A stretch of DNA of 64,000 nt from Symsagittifera roscoffensis (Eukaryota > Xenacoelomorpha > Acoela > Convolutidae). The notes under the pieces were generated by a model. It saw only the letters and a list, made by a program, of their open reading frames with translations. It did not search any database and was not told the DNA's origin. Shown one piece after another: positions 9,886 through 23,800 of this stretch. The DNA lies in contig NC_087069.1 in the NCBI RefSeq assembly GCF_963678635.1, positions 36,933,959 through 36,997,958 on the forward strand. Reading direction: 5' to 3'. Made by a program: the position numbers and the translations under genes. Every line of letters begins with the position of its first letter. Position 1 is the stretch's first letter.

Positions 9886-11590
9886 TAGACTAAATTTCAA
9901 GTGAAACAAAAAAATTGGAATTCACTAGCTGCTGCGAAAGAATCGGAAAGTGATTGGTCCGAGTGTTTTGGTGGGGTGAATTTAGGTTAAGGTAAAATAC
10001 AGCAATTCATTTTTTCAGTGTTTTAAAATAATTACAACGTTTCGTCTTTTCGAAATTGTTTCTGAAGAAACACTTTTTTTTCAATACATGAAAACCAATA
10101 ATGAAAACCAGGTTTCATGGAAAGTTCAATTCCAATGGATAAACAAGAGGTTATTCTATGTAACTAGCACAGAAAGTTCCGGCCACATCAAAAAAAGAAA
10201 CTAAAAATCTTTGACAAAAGTTTGTAAAAAAAGTACAATAGGCATAGTCGACTCCAGGCATAGTTTCAAAAAACGAATAAACATCAAAAAAATTTAAAAA
10301 AAAGTCTTGTCTTTTTTTTCAATCAGAAAAGGTTTTCGAATTGAAAATATTGTATTAAAAAATTTATTTATTTTTTGAGTTGATTTTTTTATTTTAAATT
10401 TGTTAAGCTCAATTCTAACTTTTTCAAAGAAAACTGGGAAATAGTCAAGTGTATCATATTAGCGCTTTTTTAGCCGTTGTTGCGGAAAATCTCAGTTTCG
10501 AAAAAAATGTCAGTTTTTTAGACTAATTCACATATAGTTTTTCAATGTTAGTAACCCACAATTATTTTGTGATGGAGATATTGCGATAATTTCGCTATTA
10601 ATAACTTCTAATTTTGTAAACTATAGCTTAAAACAAACATCGATGGCTATTTACAAAAAAGAGAAAAAATGTGAATAAATTTCTTCATTCTTTTTATGGT
10701 TTTTTGATACGTTAAATTTTATTCTATTTGGTCAGAATTAATTGCAAAGAAATTGGCAAACTCTGTTTTCTTGAGACACTTCTCGATATTTGAACAAGTC
10801 TGAGAGAATTGAAATTGAATGACAAAATTAAATTTACCACCATGAAATTGAGTGAGTCTTCGGGAAAATGTTTTTCAGACCACTCAGTATGGGTTTTTTT
10901 CGTTTTTGACTGCATCAAATAAAAGTTGAAAGGGGGCCAAATTGTATCATTCCAAGGCTTTTTTATTCTGCATTCAGAGTTAAATTAAACTTTCAAGATG
11001 CCGCCCCCATGACAAGAAAAATTGGTCTGAATTTTAAATGTTGGACTCAAAATCAGACAAAAATGATCAGAATGAGTTTGATGTCTTTTATCGACCCGAA
11101 CTCTGTAGTGAAATTTACTGCAGTGCTGATGTGTTTCAGTACCTACTGCGTACTTTTTTGCCAGCAAGTAAAAAAGTCCAAAATATCAAGAAAACCTCAA
11201 AAGTAGTATAATAAAATATTTACTCTTTTCGAATTACACATCTGTTTTTTTTGTAACTGGTGAAAAAATAATCACATGTTACAAAAAATGTTTAGGAGCA
11301 ACTTGAAAAAGTAAAACTTTTATTATACTAATTTCAATGTTTTCTTGAAAAGTTTTTGATTTTACCTACTTACTTGATTGTGGTAAGAACGTTCCGTGTT
11401 GTTTGCAAATAGTCTATATCTTAGCACAAAAGCGAGCGAGCAGGCTTACAATTGATAAACAATAAGGCGATGATTTTTGTAAGCGTCGAAAACTTAGTTG
11501 TTCTCCAGTAAAATGAATTTTTTGCTTTCTTAAAATTTTTTTGGTTATTTAAACTTTTAAGGAAAACAGTTTTCAATTTTGCTTAGTGTG
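9886..11590. other. Non-coding AT-rich stretch
   Basis: Long T and A runs, no supported reading frame. A motif GCGAGCGAGCAGGCTTAC at about 11431 recurs in diverged form near 50425 and, inverted, near 7856, indicating another old dispersed repeat. Confidence 0.5.
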
Positions 11591-11592
11591 TA

Positions 11593-12323
11593 CAGTGCTG
11601 ATTTAAATTAACCAGACAAAACGCGTTAAACTTGAAATTTAAAACGCGTTTTTCTCAAATTGGGTTGGGTTTAGGAGAAAACTCATGAAGACAAAACTTG
11701 CTTAGAATTTTAGCAGAATTAATATGGTGTAATTTGTTTTGCGAAATTCGGGTCCGAAATTTTACCCCAAAAATGGGTCATTTTGGTTTTTCTTAGTTAA
11801 TCAAAAATTACGCCAAAAATACCCAGTCGATTACAGACATAATTATATCAAAGTGAGCCCCTTACGTAGCTCAACAAATTTTAAGGAGGGTATAATCTCC
11901 AAAAAATTGTATAAGTTAATTTATTTTTGTTTGATAGACAAAAAAGGTCATTTTTACTATATAAAATACCAACTTTTTATTTAAAAACAATTTTTAAACA
12001 ATTTGCATTTTTTTTGGAGAAAATACCCTTCTTAAAGTTTGTTGAGCTACGCAAGGGGCTCACTTTGATATAATTATGTCTGTAATCGACTGGGTATTTT
12101 TGGCGTAATTTTTGATTAACTAAGAAAAACCAAAATGACCCATTTTTGGGGTAAAATTTCGGACCCGAATTTCGCAAAACAAATTACACCATATTAATTC
12201 TGCTAAAATTCTAAGCAAGTTTTGTCTTCATAAGTTTTCACCTAAAATCAACCCAATTTGAGAAAAATGCGTTTTAAATTTCAAGTTTAACGCGTTTTGT
12301 CCGGTTAATTTAAATCAGCACTG
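11593..12323. mobile_element. 731-bp foldback element (MITE-like) with ~315-bp inverted arms
   Basis: The left arm 11593 to about 11910 is the reverse complement of about 12007-12323 with only scattered differences; the spacer is about 100 bp. Ends read CAGTGCTGATTTAAATTAAC and its complement. TA dinucleotides flank both ends (11591-11592, 12324-12325), the target duplication typical of Tc1/mariner-group elements. It encodes no transposase, so it is non-autonomous. A matching short open frame appears in each arm simply because the arms are copies. Confidence 0.9.
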
Positions 12324-12329
12324 TACTAC

Positions 12330-13079
12330 TGTTATCGATTAAGCACAAGTTCTAGACTTTTTAACTTCCCACGTTTTAAAAGTTTTTGTTCGTTTTTTTA
12401 TTATTGTCGTCGAATCTTACTGTGCAATTTACACAGAAACCGGTTGACCTGGTTTTGTTTAGTTTTTCATTCTTGTTCACTTCAATTCATCTTTGCATCC
12501 AAGTTTTTGCGAATCTCCGTTTGGCTTTAAAAAAGTTTTATTACAAAATGACACCAGACTTTTTTCCTGAAAAAAACAAACCTGCATAAATGAGAAATAA
12601 CTTTGTTCACAGAATGGTCAATTTTTAGGACTGGTAAACTTCACTAGTTCAATTTTTCGAAAATTCAAATAAAACTACCTCATCTAGGTAGTTAGTACGT
12701 GGACTACGTAGGTGCAGTAATTGATTTTTCAAATACATTTGAAAAAAGTTTTTTTTTGTTCGGATTTGTGGTTTTCGGCCTAGTTTCCGCTGCTTCATTT
12801 TCTGTTTTTTTTTTGAAATATCAATTATATCATGTTGTATAAGTAGTTTTTATTAGTCTACTTTGGGAAAAAAGGATTTTACTTTGATATTAAATTTTTC
12901 TACAATAAATGAAAGTTCTGTGTTTTGTCATTTTAGTCAACTTTGTTATTTTGACGTTCAAAAAATTTCTTTTCTTAAAATCTTGTTTTATTAAAATGTA
13001 TGGGAATGGGTTTTTTGTTTTTACTTTTTTGGGAATCTATCAAGAACTTTTTCCTTTTTACATAAATTTTAGTTGCGTA
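12330..13079. other. Non-coding AT-rich stretch
   Basis: No gene, RNA or clear repeat seen. Confidence 0.5.
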
Positions 13080-14325
13080 GAAAAGTAATTTGCCGAATTT
13101 CAAAAGAGCATATCAGTGGAAAGACCACCTACTTTCCTCTGCACAATCTTCTGGTCTCTTTTTATTTTACTCTTCTATCTACAGCCTTCAAAAGTAAGAT
13201 TTGATCCATATTTTTGTTTTTTTTTGTTTTCTGAAAAATCCTTTCCTAAATTTAAGATTTTGAAATCAGTGGATAAAACTGGTTCTGGAGTTTCCCCTGC
13301 TTAAATGACTACGCCTAAATTTTCCCAACAAAAATTCATGGCTTTCGGAAAAATCAAATTTTAGAATTTTTGCCTGTTTCTTGATTATTTTCGACTTTTC
13401 TCGAAACCGACCCGCCCAAATCTGAGATTTTGGGTTCCATCCAAAAAGACGATTTGTGGAAATATTTTGCTGTTCATTTATGGCTACGAACACTTTTATA
13501 CAATATTAATGGCCCTCGGAAAAGTCAAGTTTTTGATTTTTGACGGTTTTTTGAATTTTTTTTGTCTTTTCTCGAAAAATACCATCACAAATTTTGGGGT
13601 TTAGCTTTCAATGGAAATAACAGATTGAGTGAGTTTCTTCTGTTCAGCGGCTTTGCACAAAAAATGTTCCACAAAAAAACGTGATTCTCAGAAAAGTCAA
13701 GTTTTTGATTAATTGACAGTTTTTTGGAAACTTTTGGCTTTTCTCGACTTTCTGCCAATTCTCAGGTTCAATTGAGAAATCCGGTTCTGCTTAAGTTTGC
13801 ACGACTTTTCTTATATGAGAAAAAATTGTTGATTTCAGAAAGTCAAGCTTTTGAACTTATGACCGTTTTTCTAGAAATTTTTCTTAGATACTACCCTATC
13901 AAACATGAGATGAAAGGTTCAATCTAAAGAACCGCTTGCGATAATTTCTCCTCCAGAAGCGGCAAGTCTTGTTTTTTTTTGTAAGAACAATTTTTTGTAT
14001 TTGGGAAGATTGCATTTTCTTAAAATTTTTCACTCTCCTCTCTTATTTTAGTGAAGAAAAAAACTAAGGTTTCGGGCAAAAAAGTAATTTTTTAAATCGT
14101 TTTTTGAATCCGCATTAAAATAAAAAATTCCAAAAATATCAAAAAGCTACCTCCAGCTTTAGCCGGGCCTCTAGTTACCTTTTATCGAGACGTACGAACA
14201 TTTTGGTTCATCTAGTTTTTTTTTCAATTTATTTCTCTTTATTTTCATATATTTTTACTTCCAATTTGGCTTTTCAGTTTTTTATATTTGTGTGGTATCG
14301 CAAGTGGTGCTCCGTTTGGCCTCTG
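13080..14325 (+). repeat. Dispersed repeat built of ~170-bp subunits, copy 2
   Basis: Same family as 8770-9885 and 33055-34370. Subunit phrases GGAAAAGTCAAGTTTTTGAT, TTTTCTCGA and CTGAGATTTTGGGTTC recur at about 170-bp steps (near 13340, 13515, 13690, 13840). Copies 2 and 3 share a 3' tail TATCGCAAGTGGT followed by CCGTTTGGCCTCTGT or CCGCTTCGCCTCTGT (near 14290 and 34332). Confidence 0.75.
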
Positions 14326-14829
14326 TTAACTTGATTTTTCCTTTAAAATGATTTTGTGCGTAGTTAAATGTGAAAAAAATAAACATGATTACTTTTATTG
14401 CATAGAAATCTATAAAGGCCTGCGCATATTAAATTGTAATTTAACCATTCAAACTGAAACTGGAAAAGCAACATATGGTGACCGTTGAGAATATTTTTTA
14501 TCACTGCAAAAAGTTTCTCTACATTAGCGCAAACAACTTAGCTTCCGTATTTTTTCCATTTACTGTATTTCAAATATAGATTTGGTGTTTACTCTTGACA
14601 CAAGCACTCCAAATTCTTTTTGAAAACTGTTCGGTCAGTTTTTTTGTGATTTGACCGAAAAGTTTCAAATCGAATTAACATTATTTCATCTTCGAGAAAT
14701 ATTATAACTATAGCTGGCTCTTGCAAAAATCGAAGTTCAGTTCAAAATTATTACATCAAACTCAAAAAGAAATTTTTTTTTAATATTAGGTTATCGCTAA
14801 AATACAATTATAGTTGAATCATAATCAGA

Positions 14830-17800
14830 ATGCATTCATTTTCTGCTGCCCATGTCCCTATGGCTCACTTAGGTCACCACAACGAGAATCATGTCCAACT
14901 GAAACACACGAGTTATTATCATAACAAAAGCAACTCGATGCAGTATTTGGGCACTACTGATCCACCTACTCCATATAAACACATGGTAGTTTCTTATTTC
15001 AACAATTAATAATAAAATGTTAATGAAAATATCATTTTTTAGTACAGATGTGTTTTTTTGAAAATTTATTTTTGAAGTTCACTTTGAACTCATTTGATAA
15101 ATGGAAGGCACGCACATTACGTTTTTCATTAACAAAGCGCCCTTCAGTTTTCCAAAATAGAGATTGGACCTTTTAGCTAAAAACAATTCAATTTTTAGAA
15201 CTCAAGGCGGGACAAAAATGCGCATTGATCACGCTGAGTGACTCCAAAAAAATCTGTTGATTTATTTTAGAGGCTGGCCTGTTTGCATGCACATCAGTTA
15301 CACACGCTAATTACTACGACTCTTTTTGATTTCCTGAAGTTCATTTACTTAACAAACTGTCTATTGGCTTATGTTTTTCCAACGGGTGCAGGAGCTCAAA
15401 CCCCATCGTAAATATACGAACTTCAAGCCGAACGTATTTGTCAAAAAGTCATGAAATATGATTAATTTAAAAACTGTTTCAAAAAAATTTTCATTTTCAG
15501 TGGCTTTTTTTTGCAAATTATTTGCTTTCTTCATAAAATTTGAGCCTCAAATTCATGTTTAGGAATACCAAAGCATAAAACATGATTCAAGGGTTTTCGC
15601 GTGTAACATTTATGCACTTCAAAATCCAGCTGATATATGTACCTGATGCCACTCTTGAGTGATGCATTGTGGTGAGGAACGCTTAAAATGAACTAAACTT
15701 ACCTAATGTTTTGAAAAGAAACAATTAACTGATAAAAACTTAGCGTGTTTGAGGTGCTCGTGAAGTTTATATGTAGACATGAAGTTCCTTCAGCACGAAG
15801 TCCCGTCGTCTGTTGTCGTAGACTTTTTTCCAGCAAATTCAATTAGCACAGTCAAATCAGTTTCGACGATCGGCCTATTAGCATGTGTGCCGATTATTTA
15901 CGGCAATTAAATTTCACAGTAAAACTCTACCACTAAAATATGAGTTGGCTTGAAAAAATCAGCATTTGTAATCAAAGTTTGCAGCAACTGAAATCAAAGA
16001 AAACTAAATTTTAATAGCACGGAGAATGACAGGGATAGGGTTCTGATCCAGACATTGAACTAATTAGGCGATTGTGAGAGACAATATAAAAAACAAACCA
16101 GAAGCGAGGCACCCAATTAGAAGAAAATTTTTAGCCGAACATAGAATCACTATTTATTACAGCTGTTAGTCTTAATTTCGTTCGATTTGAAGGCAAGAAA
16201 ATTGTAAAAATAATTATTCGTCTGCAGTCAATTTCGTTCAATTACCCGCCAAAATGCCCTCATTGTGTTTTTTAGCTCGTTTTAAGTTGACTGTCTAAGT
16301 TGATTGCAATAGGGGGAAAACAGTTAAAAAGATCTTTTTTTTTTTCAAACGAACTGAATGAAATCTGTACCAATTAGCTGAAAATTGTGTCGTTTTTTAT
16401 ATCTTAAGCAAAGTATTTAGCCACGAAGCTCTAGCAAAATTATGAAGGTCAGGTGAATATGCATATGCATCCTTCATAATGTAGCAAGTTATTTTTTGAC
16501 GAGGTGTGAGGTGGTAAAAAAAGGTTTAATTGCAGGGATCACACGACAGCATTCCGAGAAGCATCAACGCAAACGCAGGTTGGAAGCTTCAACCCCAACC
16601 GTTCAGAAATCAAGAGACTCTGCCAAACTATCATACAACGCAACCTCAGAAGATGCATACAAACTCACAAATCATGGATAGAAATTCGTATGTGGATCCA
16701 CATTTGAACATTAATCGATCTAGACCGCCTAGTGCAACTCATAGCGGTAAGTTTAAGACAGGCATTTATAATTTATGCCAAATTGTTGGCCGCATTATCA
16801 TTTTTGGTCAACGAATTTTAACATGCAGAATAACTTAAAGCTGCTGGTTTCCCTGAGAAATCCACTTCAAACCTCTGTGCGTAAAATCTATTTAACTTAA
16901 AAATGCTCTAGGTCATAGCAATTTGGCCATAACCATAGTTCACATTATTAACTTTATTGCTGATAATCCTGTTATTAAAACCTACAGAATTTTTACGATT
17001 ATTTTTCTGAGCTGGCCAATTTTTCCAATTTTTGAGCGACAAGTCTCAAAGTACCAACCTCATGATTGTGCAATGAGAATTTAGCTATCGGGAGCTCTTA
17101 ATTCTGCCATTTGAAAAATATGTTTTTTTTTGTTTTTAGCTCCTAAGTGTTATTTATACTCTTTCGATTGACATTGTCGTTTTTAGAAGACTTAAGGATG
17201 ACTCATAATTACAGAATGGCGGCTGCTGGAAAAATAGGACATCACAGAACACAAACCCCCTTATCAGAGCCATCGGTCAGGTCAGCTTTGAAACAAAACT
17301 GTTTTATTGCCATTTTATCTTTTATTTATTTTTTTTCGCGCTATTTGCGATGCATTGGTTCAAAACGGGCAAGAACTGTACAAAAAAGGTGATTGATTTT
17401 TAAAAAAATTTCAGGGATGTGACGCATAGCGATTGGTTATATTCTCGTATCCCAACGAGGTTTGATTCTAAGTCCCTCCCTGGAAACTTTACACCCCTCA
17501 TTGTCATCGTCTCACTTCAGGGATCAACAGTTTCAACCACAGCATACAAATGGGAAGTTGAAAAATGTACCCAAGTCTTACCTATAAAGTGACATTACAA
17601 ATTAGCTTAGAAGTTTCGCTTCAAAAAACTTCTATGATCTATAATTGAAAACTAACTGTTACAGAAATGAGCTAAAAACGACCCTTAACAAAAAATTATG
17701 AGCCAAAATAATATTTTTAAGGCCTAGGGTAGTTTTATCGTTGCGACCACTTCAACAGGCAAATCGGAACATCCGGAAATGGCTTAACATTAGAGAAAAA

Positions 17801-20800
17801 TTTATGACATCAAAAAATGAATTGCAAGACTAAAGTTTTAACTTAAGTTGTACTTTCGGAAGGTCCAAATGTAAATCTCGTGATCGCTTCTGTGATCTCT
17901 TTTAAGTTCGTTATCTAAATGAAGTTCTTTCAAAGTCTTATATTGTTTTTGTTTAATTTAAAAAAAAAGCCTAGCTTACGAGAAAACTCTTAGATTGACC
18001 ATTCTGTAATTAGATTGACCATTCAATTGTACTCTAAATGTCAATCAATTTTTATCTAAATGCAAATTTAATTTACCGATATTGTACCCGTACCCAACAA
18101 AATGCTTCTTATCTTGATAGATTTTTTTATTCAGATAATCTAACCTATTTTTCTGTGTTTTCTGTAGAGAAACTATTTTTTTCTCATCTAACATGAAATA
18201 AATACAATTTCTCGAGAGAGTTTTCATAATCGGTTCACTGCTCATCCGCAACGAGACAAACGTTGATTCTACATGCTTTGAGTATATTTAATAATCGTAG
18301 CAAAACAATGCAATATAACCTTTTTTTATAACAAATGTTTTTTTTTGCAAAGGACTGCTAAACTAGTAGTATCTCTCAAGTCATATGACCTAGAGTACTA
18401 CACAATTGTCTAGCTAATGGAAGAACGAGTAATCATGACCCACCAGCAGGTTTTTGTTTGCTACAAACAGTCAAAAGTTAACTAACATCCAAAGAAACTT
18501 TTCAATAGATGAGAAATAAAAATTTTCAGAAAATCTCTGCTTTTTCTAACATTTCAAAAAAATCTGACCAAGTATCTAAACAAAAATATGTTTTTCTCGT
18601 CAGAATTAGATGATTTATTGTAGTTTTTTTATTAAATTGTTGTCATCCAGTTCAAAAAACGATTTTTATTCCCAGAGACTTCAATTTAAAAAGTTCAAAT
18701 TGCCACGTTTTATAGGAGCTTCTTGATTTCAAAGTTGTCCCAGAGTTGACAAAACACGAGTTGCGAGAGTATAACAATTTTTTTTATCAAGTTGCAGGAT
18801 AACTAATAGGACTGGCAAAAAATATAGAAAAAAATGGTCGGAAAATGTTCAATTCAGACATCGAAAGACAAAATGGGGAAAATTAAGAACAAAGAAGAAC
18901 GTTTTTGTTCCGTACTTTGAAGAGAAGATGGAATATTTGTCCTAGGTGTGATTTTTTCTGCAGACAAACTTCTGCTAACTATTAGCCATTTTTGAAAGAG
19001 CTCACGTTTCTACCATCTTACAAGTTGACAACTTAGACTCAAACTGGTATTTTACTTGTCCTTTTTTTGTGAAGTTGTGGACCAGTGATCTAATGTTGTT
19101 AAAGTTTCCATCTTGGGAAAATTAGCGGCGAGAAATATTGTTCTTTAAACACGTGAGCGGTGATTTAATCCGGCTCATAAATCGTTTTATTTTATTCGAG
19201 AAAGCTAGTATAAACTTTAAATGCGAAGCTAGAGAGTAATTTGGAACGATTTTGTTGTGCGGGCTAATTTGCCTTGCATAAATAATTCGTGTTACGCCAT
19301 CAGCAGTATGAATAAATTCTTCAAAGCGCGCATAATTTAGTCCTGAACATGGCCAATTGTGCAATTTTCAAACTCCAAGAACTTTCCAAAAAGTATTTGG
19401 AGGTAAATTTTTTTTTATATTTGGACTCAGGAATGGTAAAAAAAAGTTTGTCGAAAACTATCATTTCGATCGGCGAAAATTGACTGAATTAAAAAATCAC
19501 ATTGAGCATAAATATTCTGTTTTCTTCGAAAGTCGGAACACTAACCATAATCAGCTCACTACTCAAGCGCAACGAGATAAACGTTGATTCTACAGGCTTT
19601 GAGTATAATTAATAGTTGTAAAAAGTTCTTCTTTGCGTTAGACTGCTAAAACTAGTTGTGCTTCTCAGGTCATATGACCTACTGGTTAACACAATCGTGT
19701 AGCTAATGGGAGAACGAGGAATCAAGAACCTTCAGGAGACTTTTTTCTAGCTACCATAAGCCTAAATTTAGCTAATTTGTGTTAAAAAAATAGATGAGAA
19801 GCAAATATTTAAGAAAATCCCTGCAAATATTTAAGAAAACAAAGATTTAAGAAAATCCCTCCCTGCATTTAAGAAAATCCCTGCAAATATCTACAAAAAC
19901 ATGTGTATTTCGCGGCGGAAGTAAATAATTTGATGTTACGGGTAAAATTATTGAGACAATGTCTAGGCAAGTTTGTTGTATTTTTGTGCGGAGAAAAGGA
20001 GAAAGAGCCTAATTTTTTTCCCAGTATAGAACAACCATGCCTGGCTAAATCAATTGAAAAGCTTTCAGAATATGCGGATTTTACCTAATAGAGATTTTCC
20101 ACAAGGGAGGTTGAAGTAATTAAAGAGATCCGACGATTTTAAAATGGCGATTCTATCTTATCAGCACTAGATCCCACACCATAAATTTTGTTGCCCGAAA
20201 TTTAATAATCTCATCTCAAATTTTTTTTTGAAGAATTCACAAATTTTTATTTTTTCTTGAGTTTAGAAGAATTCACAACTCATCAGGAGAACGATTATAT
20301 ATGAAAGAATTTAAAAAAAAAACAGGATTTTCATTGTTTTTTGGACAAAAACATATAAAATACAATTTTAGGATCTATCATAGCGACGAAGACAGAAGAA
20401 ACCGACAAATTGCGAACGATCTGCCCCACTTAACTGCAGCAGTTGCTGAAACCGAGGATGAAATAACCAAGGTCGATGTGGGAATCCAGACCGATTTCAG
20501 TCGACTCGTTACACATGAAGACAGTAACTCCAGAGATTACATAGTTGGTAGGTCTGATGTTGACAAGGGTAGGAAAAAAAACGATTATATTATTGATCCG
20601 AAGTTGGAAGAAAGTTGAGGAATATATATGACTGGGATAACTTTTTATTTAGACCGATTTCAGAAAAATTGACTGCGTTTTGTCATTGATCCGGAAAGAT
20701 TTGGATTGCCAAGCGAGTATGTTTAGACTGGATTAAAGTCCGCACTCAAACTCGTTTCAAATCAAAGTGACACAAACTATTTGGCCTTTTTGCTCCGACT

Positions 20801-23800
20801 TTTGAGGAAAATGACGAAATCTTTGTGGTTGGGATGGTTTTTTTTCTCCTGACGAATTTCCACTTTTTATCTAGTGATTTTTGATGAGAATTACTTATAT
20901 CAGCCGAAAAGTAATATTTTCCTGTTACATTTAAAACGATTTTTCATATGTGATTATTTTTGTAAAGTTAGGGGCGTTTGAAGCTTGCCATTGCCAATTT
21001 GGCCAATTTGGGATAATTAACAAGCGATATATTTTGTGCTATTACCGCGTTAGCCGTTAATAAAGTTGATCCTAAGAGTTAATTCATCTTAGCAATCGTT
21101 CTTACATTCTAAGAGTTATTCCGTATTACAAATCGTTCCAAATTGATTTGATGCATCTATTCAATACTTATCAAGTTTATTTCTTTGTACTTTATGTGGA
21201 GTGTGGATGGACAATTTGATCAAAAAAAAAATCTTTAAAGAAAGAATATTTAATTTTTTTTGAAAGTTCTATCAGTTTTTTTGAAAGTGAGGACTTCTCT
21301 ATAGACTTTAGAAGGCAGTCGGACCAATCAGGGTTTCGACTTGATGCGAGAAATTTTTAAAATTCCATACACGATTCAAACTTGAACACTTAAAACTTGA
21401 GATTATCGCCCTAAATTGGTAGTTTGTTAATATTTCATTTTCCAAAAACTTTTCGAGACCAATCAATGGGCAGTCAGAACTTTCAGGGCTTTGCCTTGAC
21501 ACTAGCAGTCTGTTTTCTTATAGTCCACCCCTAAAGAAGCCGATATTCAGTATTTTTGCATATTATCCATTTTTTGTCGGTCAGGTCAGTCTTGAAATTT
21601 TATCATATCTACATTGGCGCCAGTATGCGCTAGTTTTTTTGGGATTTAGTGAGAGGTTGAGAAATAAGGGTCACAGGCGAACTTCCATGTTCAAAAGTTT
21701 ACACTTGCGAGCTAGTGTCAAGTAATAGGGAACCAGATTACCCAGAAAAGGAAATTTCCTTTCATTCTTCTAAGTGGACATGGTACTAAGCTGGATCTTA
21801 AAACAAGTACAAGGTTTTTTAATAATTTATAATAAAATAATTTCTCTCAATTCACAAATATTTGAGTTATTGAATTGATTCTATATGCTGCAGGTAGCAA
21901 AAGTTTGCTGTATTTTGATGATATAACTCAGTGAATTGGATTGTTTTTTGTTCACGCATGTTTTCGCGCATTACAGAATCTTCACTTTATTTTATGATGA
22001 ACAAGCTACTATCGTGCGTATTTAAGACAACCGGATAAAATGGAAAAAATAACAAATTGTGAACAAGTTTTTTTTTCAAATTCAGGTATACTTGGCCAAA
22101 AAAAGATAAATACAAAAATTGTTTACATCAATTGACCCTATTTACCTCTTCAATTTTGAAACAAATAAAATGATCCGTTTAAGCGTGTAATTTTGATTTG
22201 AAACTTTACAAGCATAAAAAAACGGTTGAAATTTTTTGCAATTTTTGTTCTCACTCTTTTTTAGCCCAGTTTAACTAATTTTGAAGAAAAAAACGAGTTG
22301 AAAAGTTTTTACTATATTTTTTTTAGTTTTATCCGGTTGTTTTAAATCCGCAAGATAGTAGCATGTTGGGCATAAAATGCAGTGAAAGTTCACTAACTTG
22401 CCAAAAAAAAAATACGCGTGAACAAAGAACATTGCAACTCAATGAATTATATCGCCAATTTTAGTTATAAAAGAATTAATTCAATAACCCAATTTTTGTG
22501 AACTTTCGTGACTTTCAAAAATTTAATCTCGGAAGAGGTAGGATTTGCTAAATTGATTATAATTGGTTCTAACCGTAAAAGTCTGTTGAAATCAAGTTAG
22601 CCGATCCTACAGTTTCTGTAATCAAAATTTGGAAAATCAGTGCTTTATTATCTTGGATGCAAGTTGTGTATCACCTGTTACGCACGCAGTATTAGATCAC
22701 ACTTCTTAAGAAGTTGTTCTGTTTCCCAGAAAGATATTTTAATTGATGTAGTTATCGCGGCAAGAATTAGATTTTTTTACAAAATTTTTTTAGCCTATTC
22801 AAATATTATTCGAAGTTTATTTTCAAATAATTTTTCTTACTACATGGGAAATCTCGCTGTTCGTTACGTTTTTAAAGTTTTCAAGGGACCTTTGCCAACT
22901 ATTCTTAACTTCTTCAGTAGTTCAAAGCTCTGCTTCGCCTACGTGTTGCTTTTGATGCATTTCTGTGAAAAAAAAAGTCAAAAACCACGAAGAACTCAAA
23001 TTGAAATAGGTGTCTCAACATCGCCAAAAGTGCAGACCACTGGAGCCCCGGATCCAAGTAGATTCAGTGGTGAGCACGAGGAGCCCCGGGTGCTAATGGA
23101 GGATAACTGGTCTGTTAGCGACTACAGCTCGCCTGGACCGGAAACTGCACCACGAATTTTAACCAGTGAGAAATTTCTTAAACGTTTCGTTTTGTCAAAA
23201 ATCTGGCTGCAAAATATTTTTGCTGAGGTTTTGCTCGAATTTTTTGCTGGGTCCTGAATTGCTAGGCACCTTGTTTTGATTATTTTGTGTTACTTCTCCT
23301 AATTTTGCAAGCCTGTTTACATTGTTTGGCGGTTCCCTTAATTTCAGCTGCGCTATAGCTACCAAGTATCGTTTTCAAGAATCTTGCGAGCGTTTTCTCG
23401 CTGCAAATGCCTTTTTTATAGTAGTTTTCATTTTAAGTATGCAATTTTTTTTAAAGGTAACGACAAAAACCGCAGTCCGAGAGCGCTCCAAACTCCAAAA
23501 CCAGACCTGACTCAGTCGCCAATCCTCGGCCTTGATCGACTCATAACTCATTTGCAATCCATGCCAAAAGTACCTGAAATAACTACTTCAAAAGAAGTCG
23601 CCTTCAAAAACAACCAGAAAATGTCACAGGCGCTAAATTCCATTCAATATGCAGACAAATTCAGAACGAATTCTTTGAGGTCAAAATATAATTCAAATTT
23701 TTCAAATGAAACAGCGAATACCAATAGCGATTATCAAGGTCGTGACTTCTCTTCAGCAGATTTTGTTCTGAGGAATAATGAAAAAGAAGGTTAGTCTTGA

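Noticed and set aside
11739-12177. Two near-identical short proteins on opposite strands
   Set aside because: They arise because the two arms of the foldback element are inverted copies.
22640-22980. Long plus-strand frame upstream of the exon at 23010
   Set aside because: Only the part from 23010 fits the exon phases; the rest is an intron that happens to be open.
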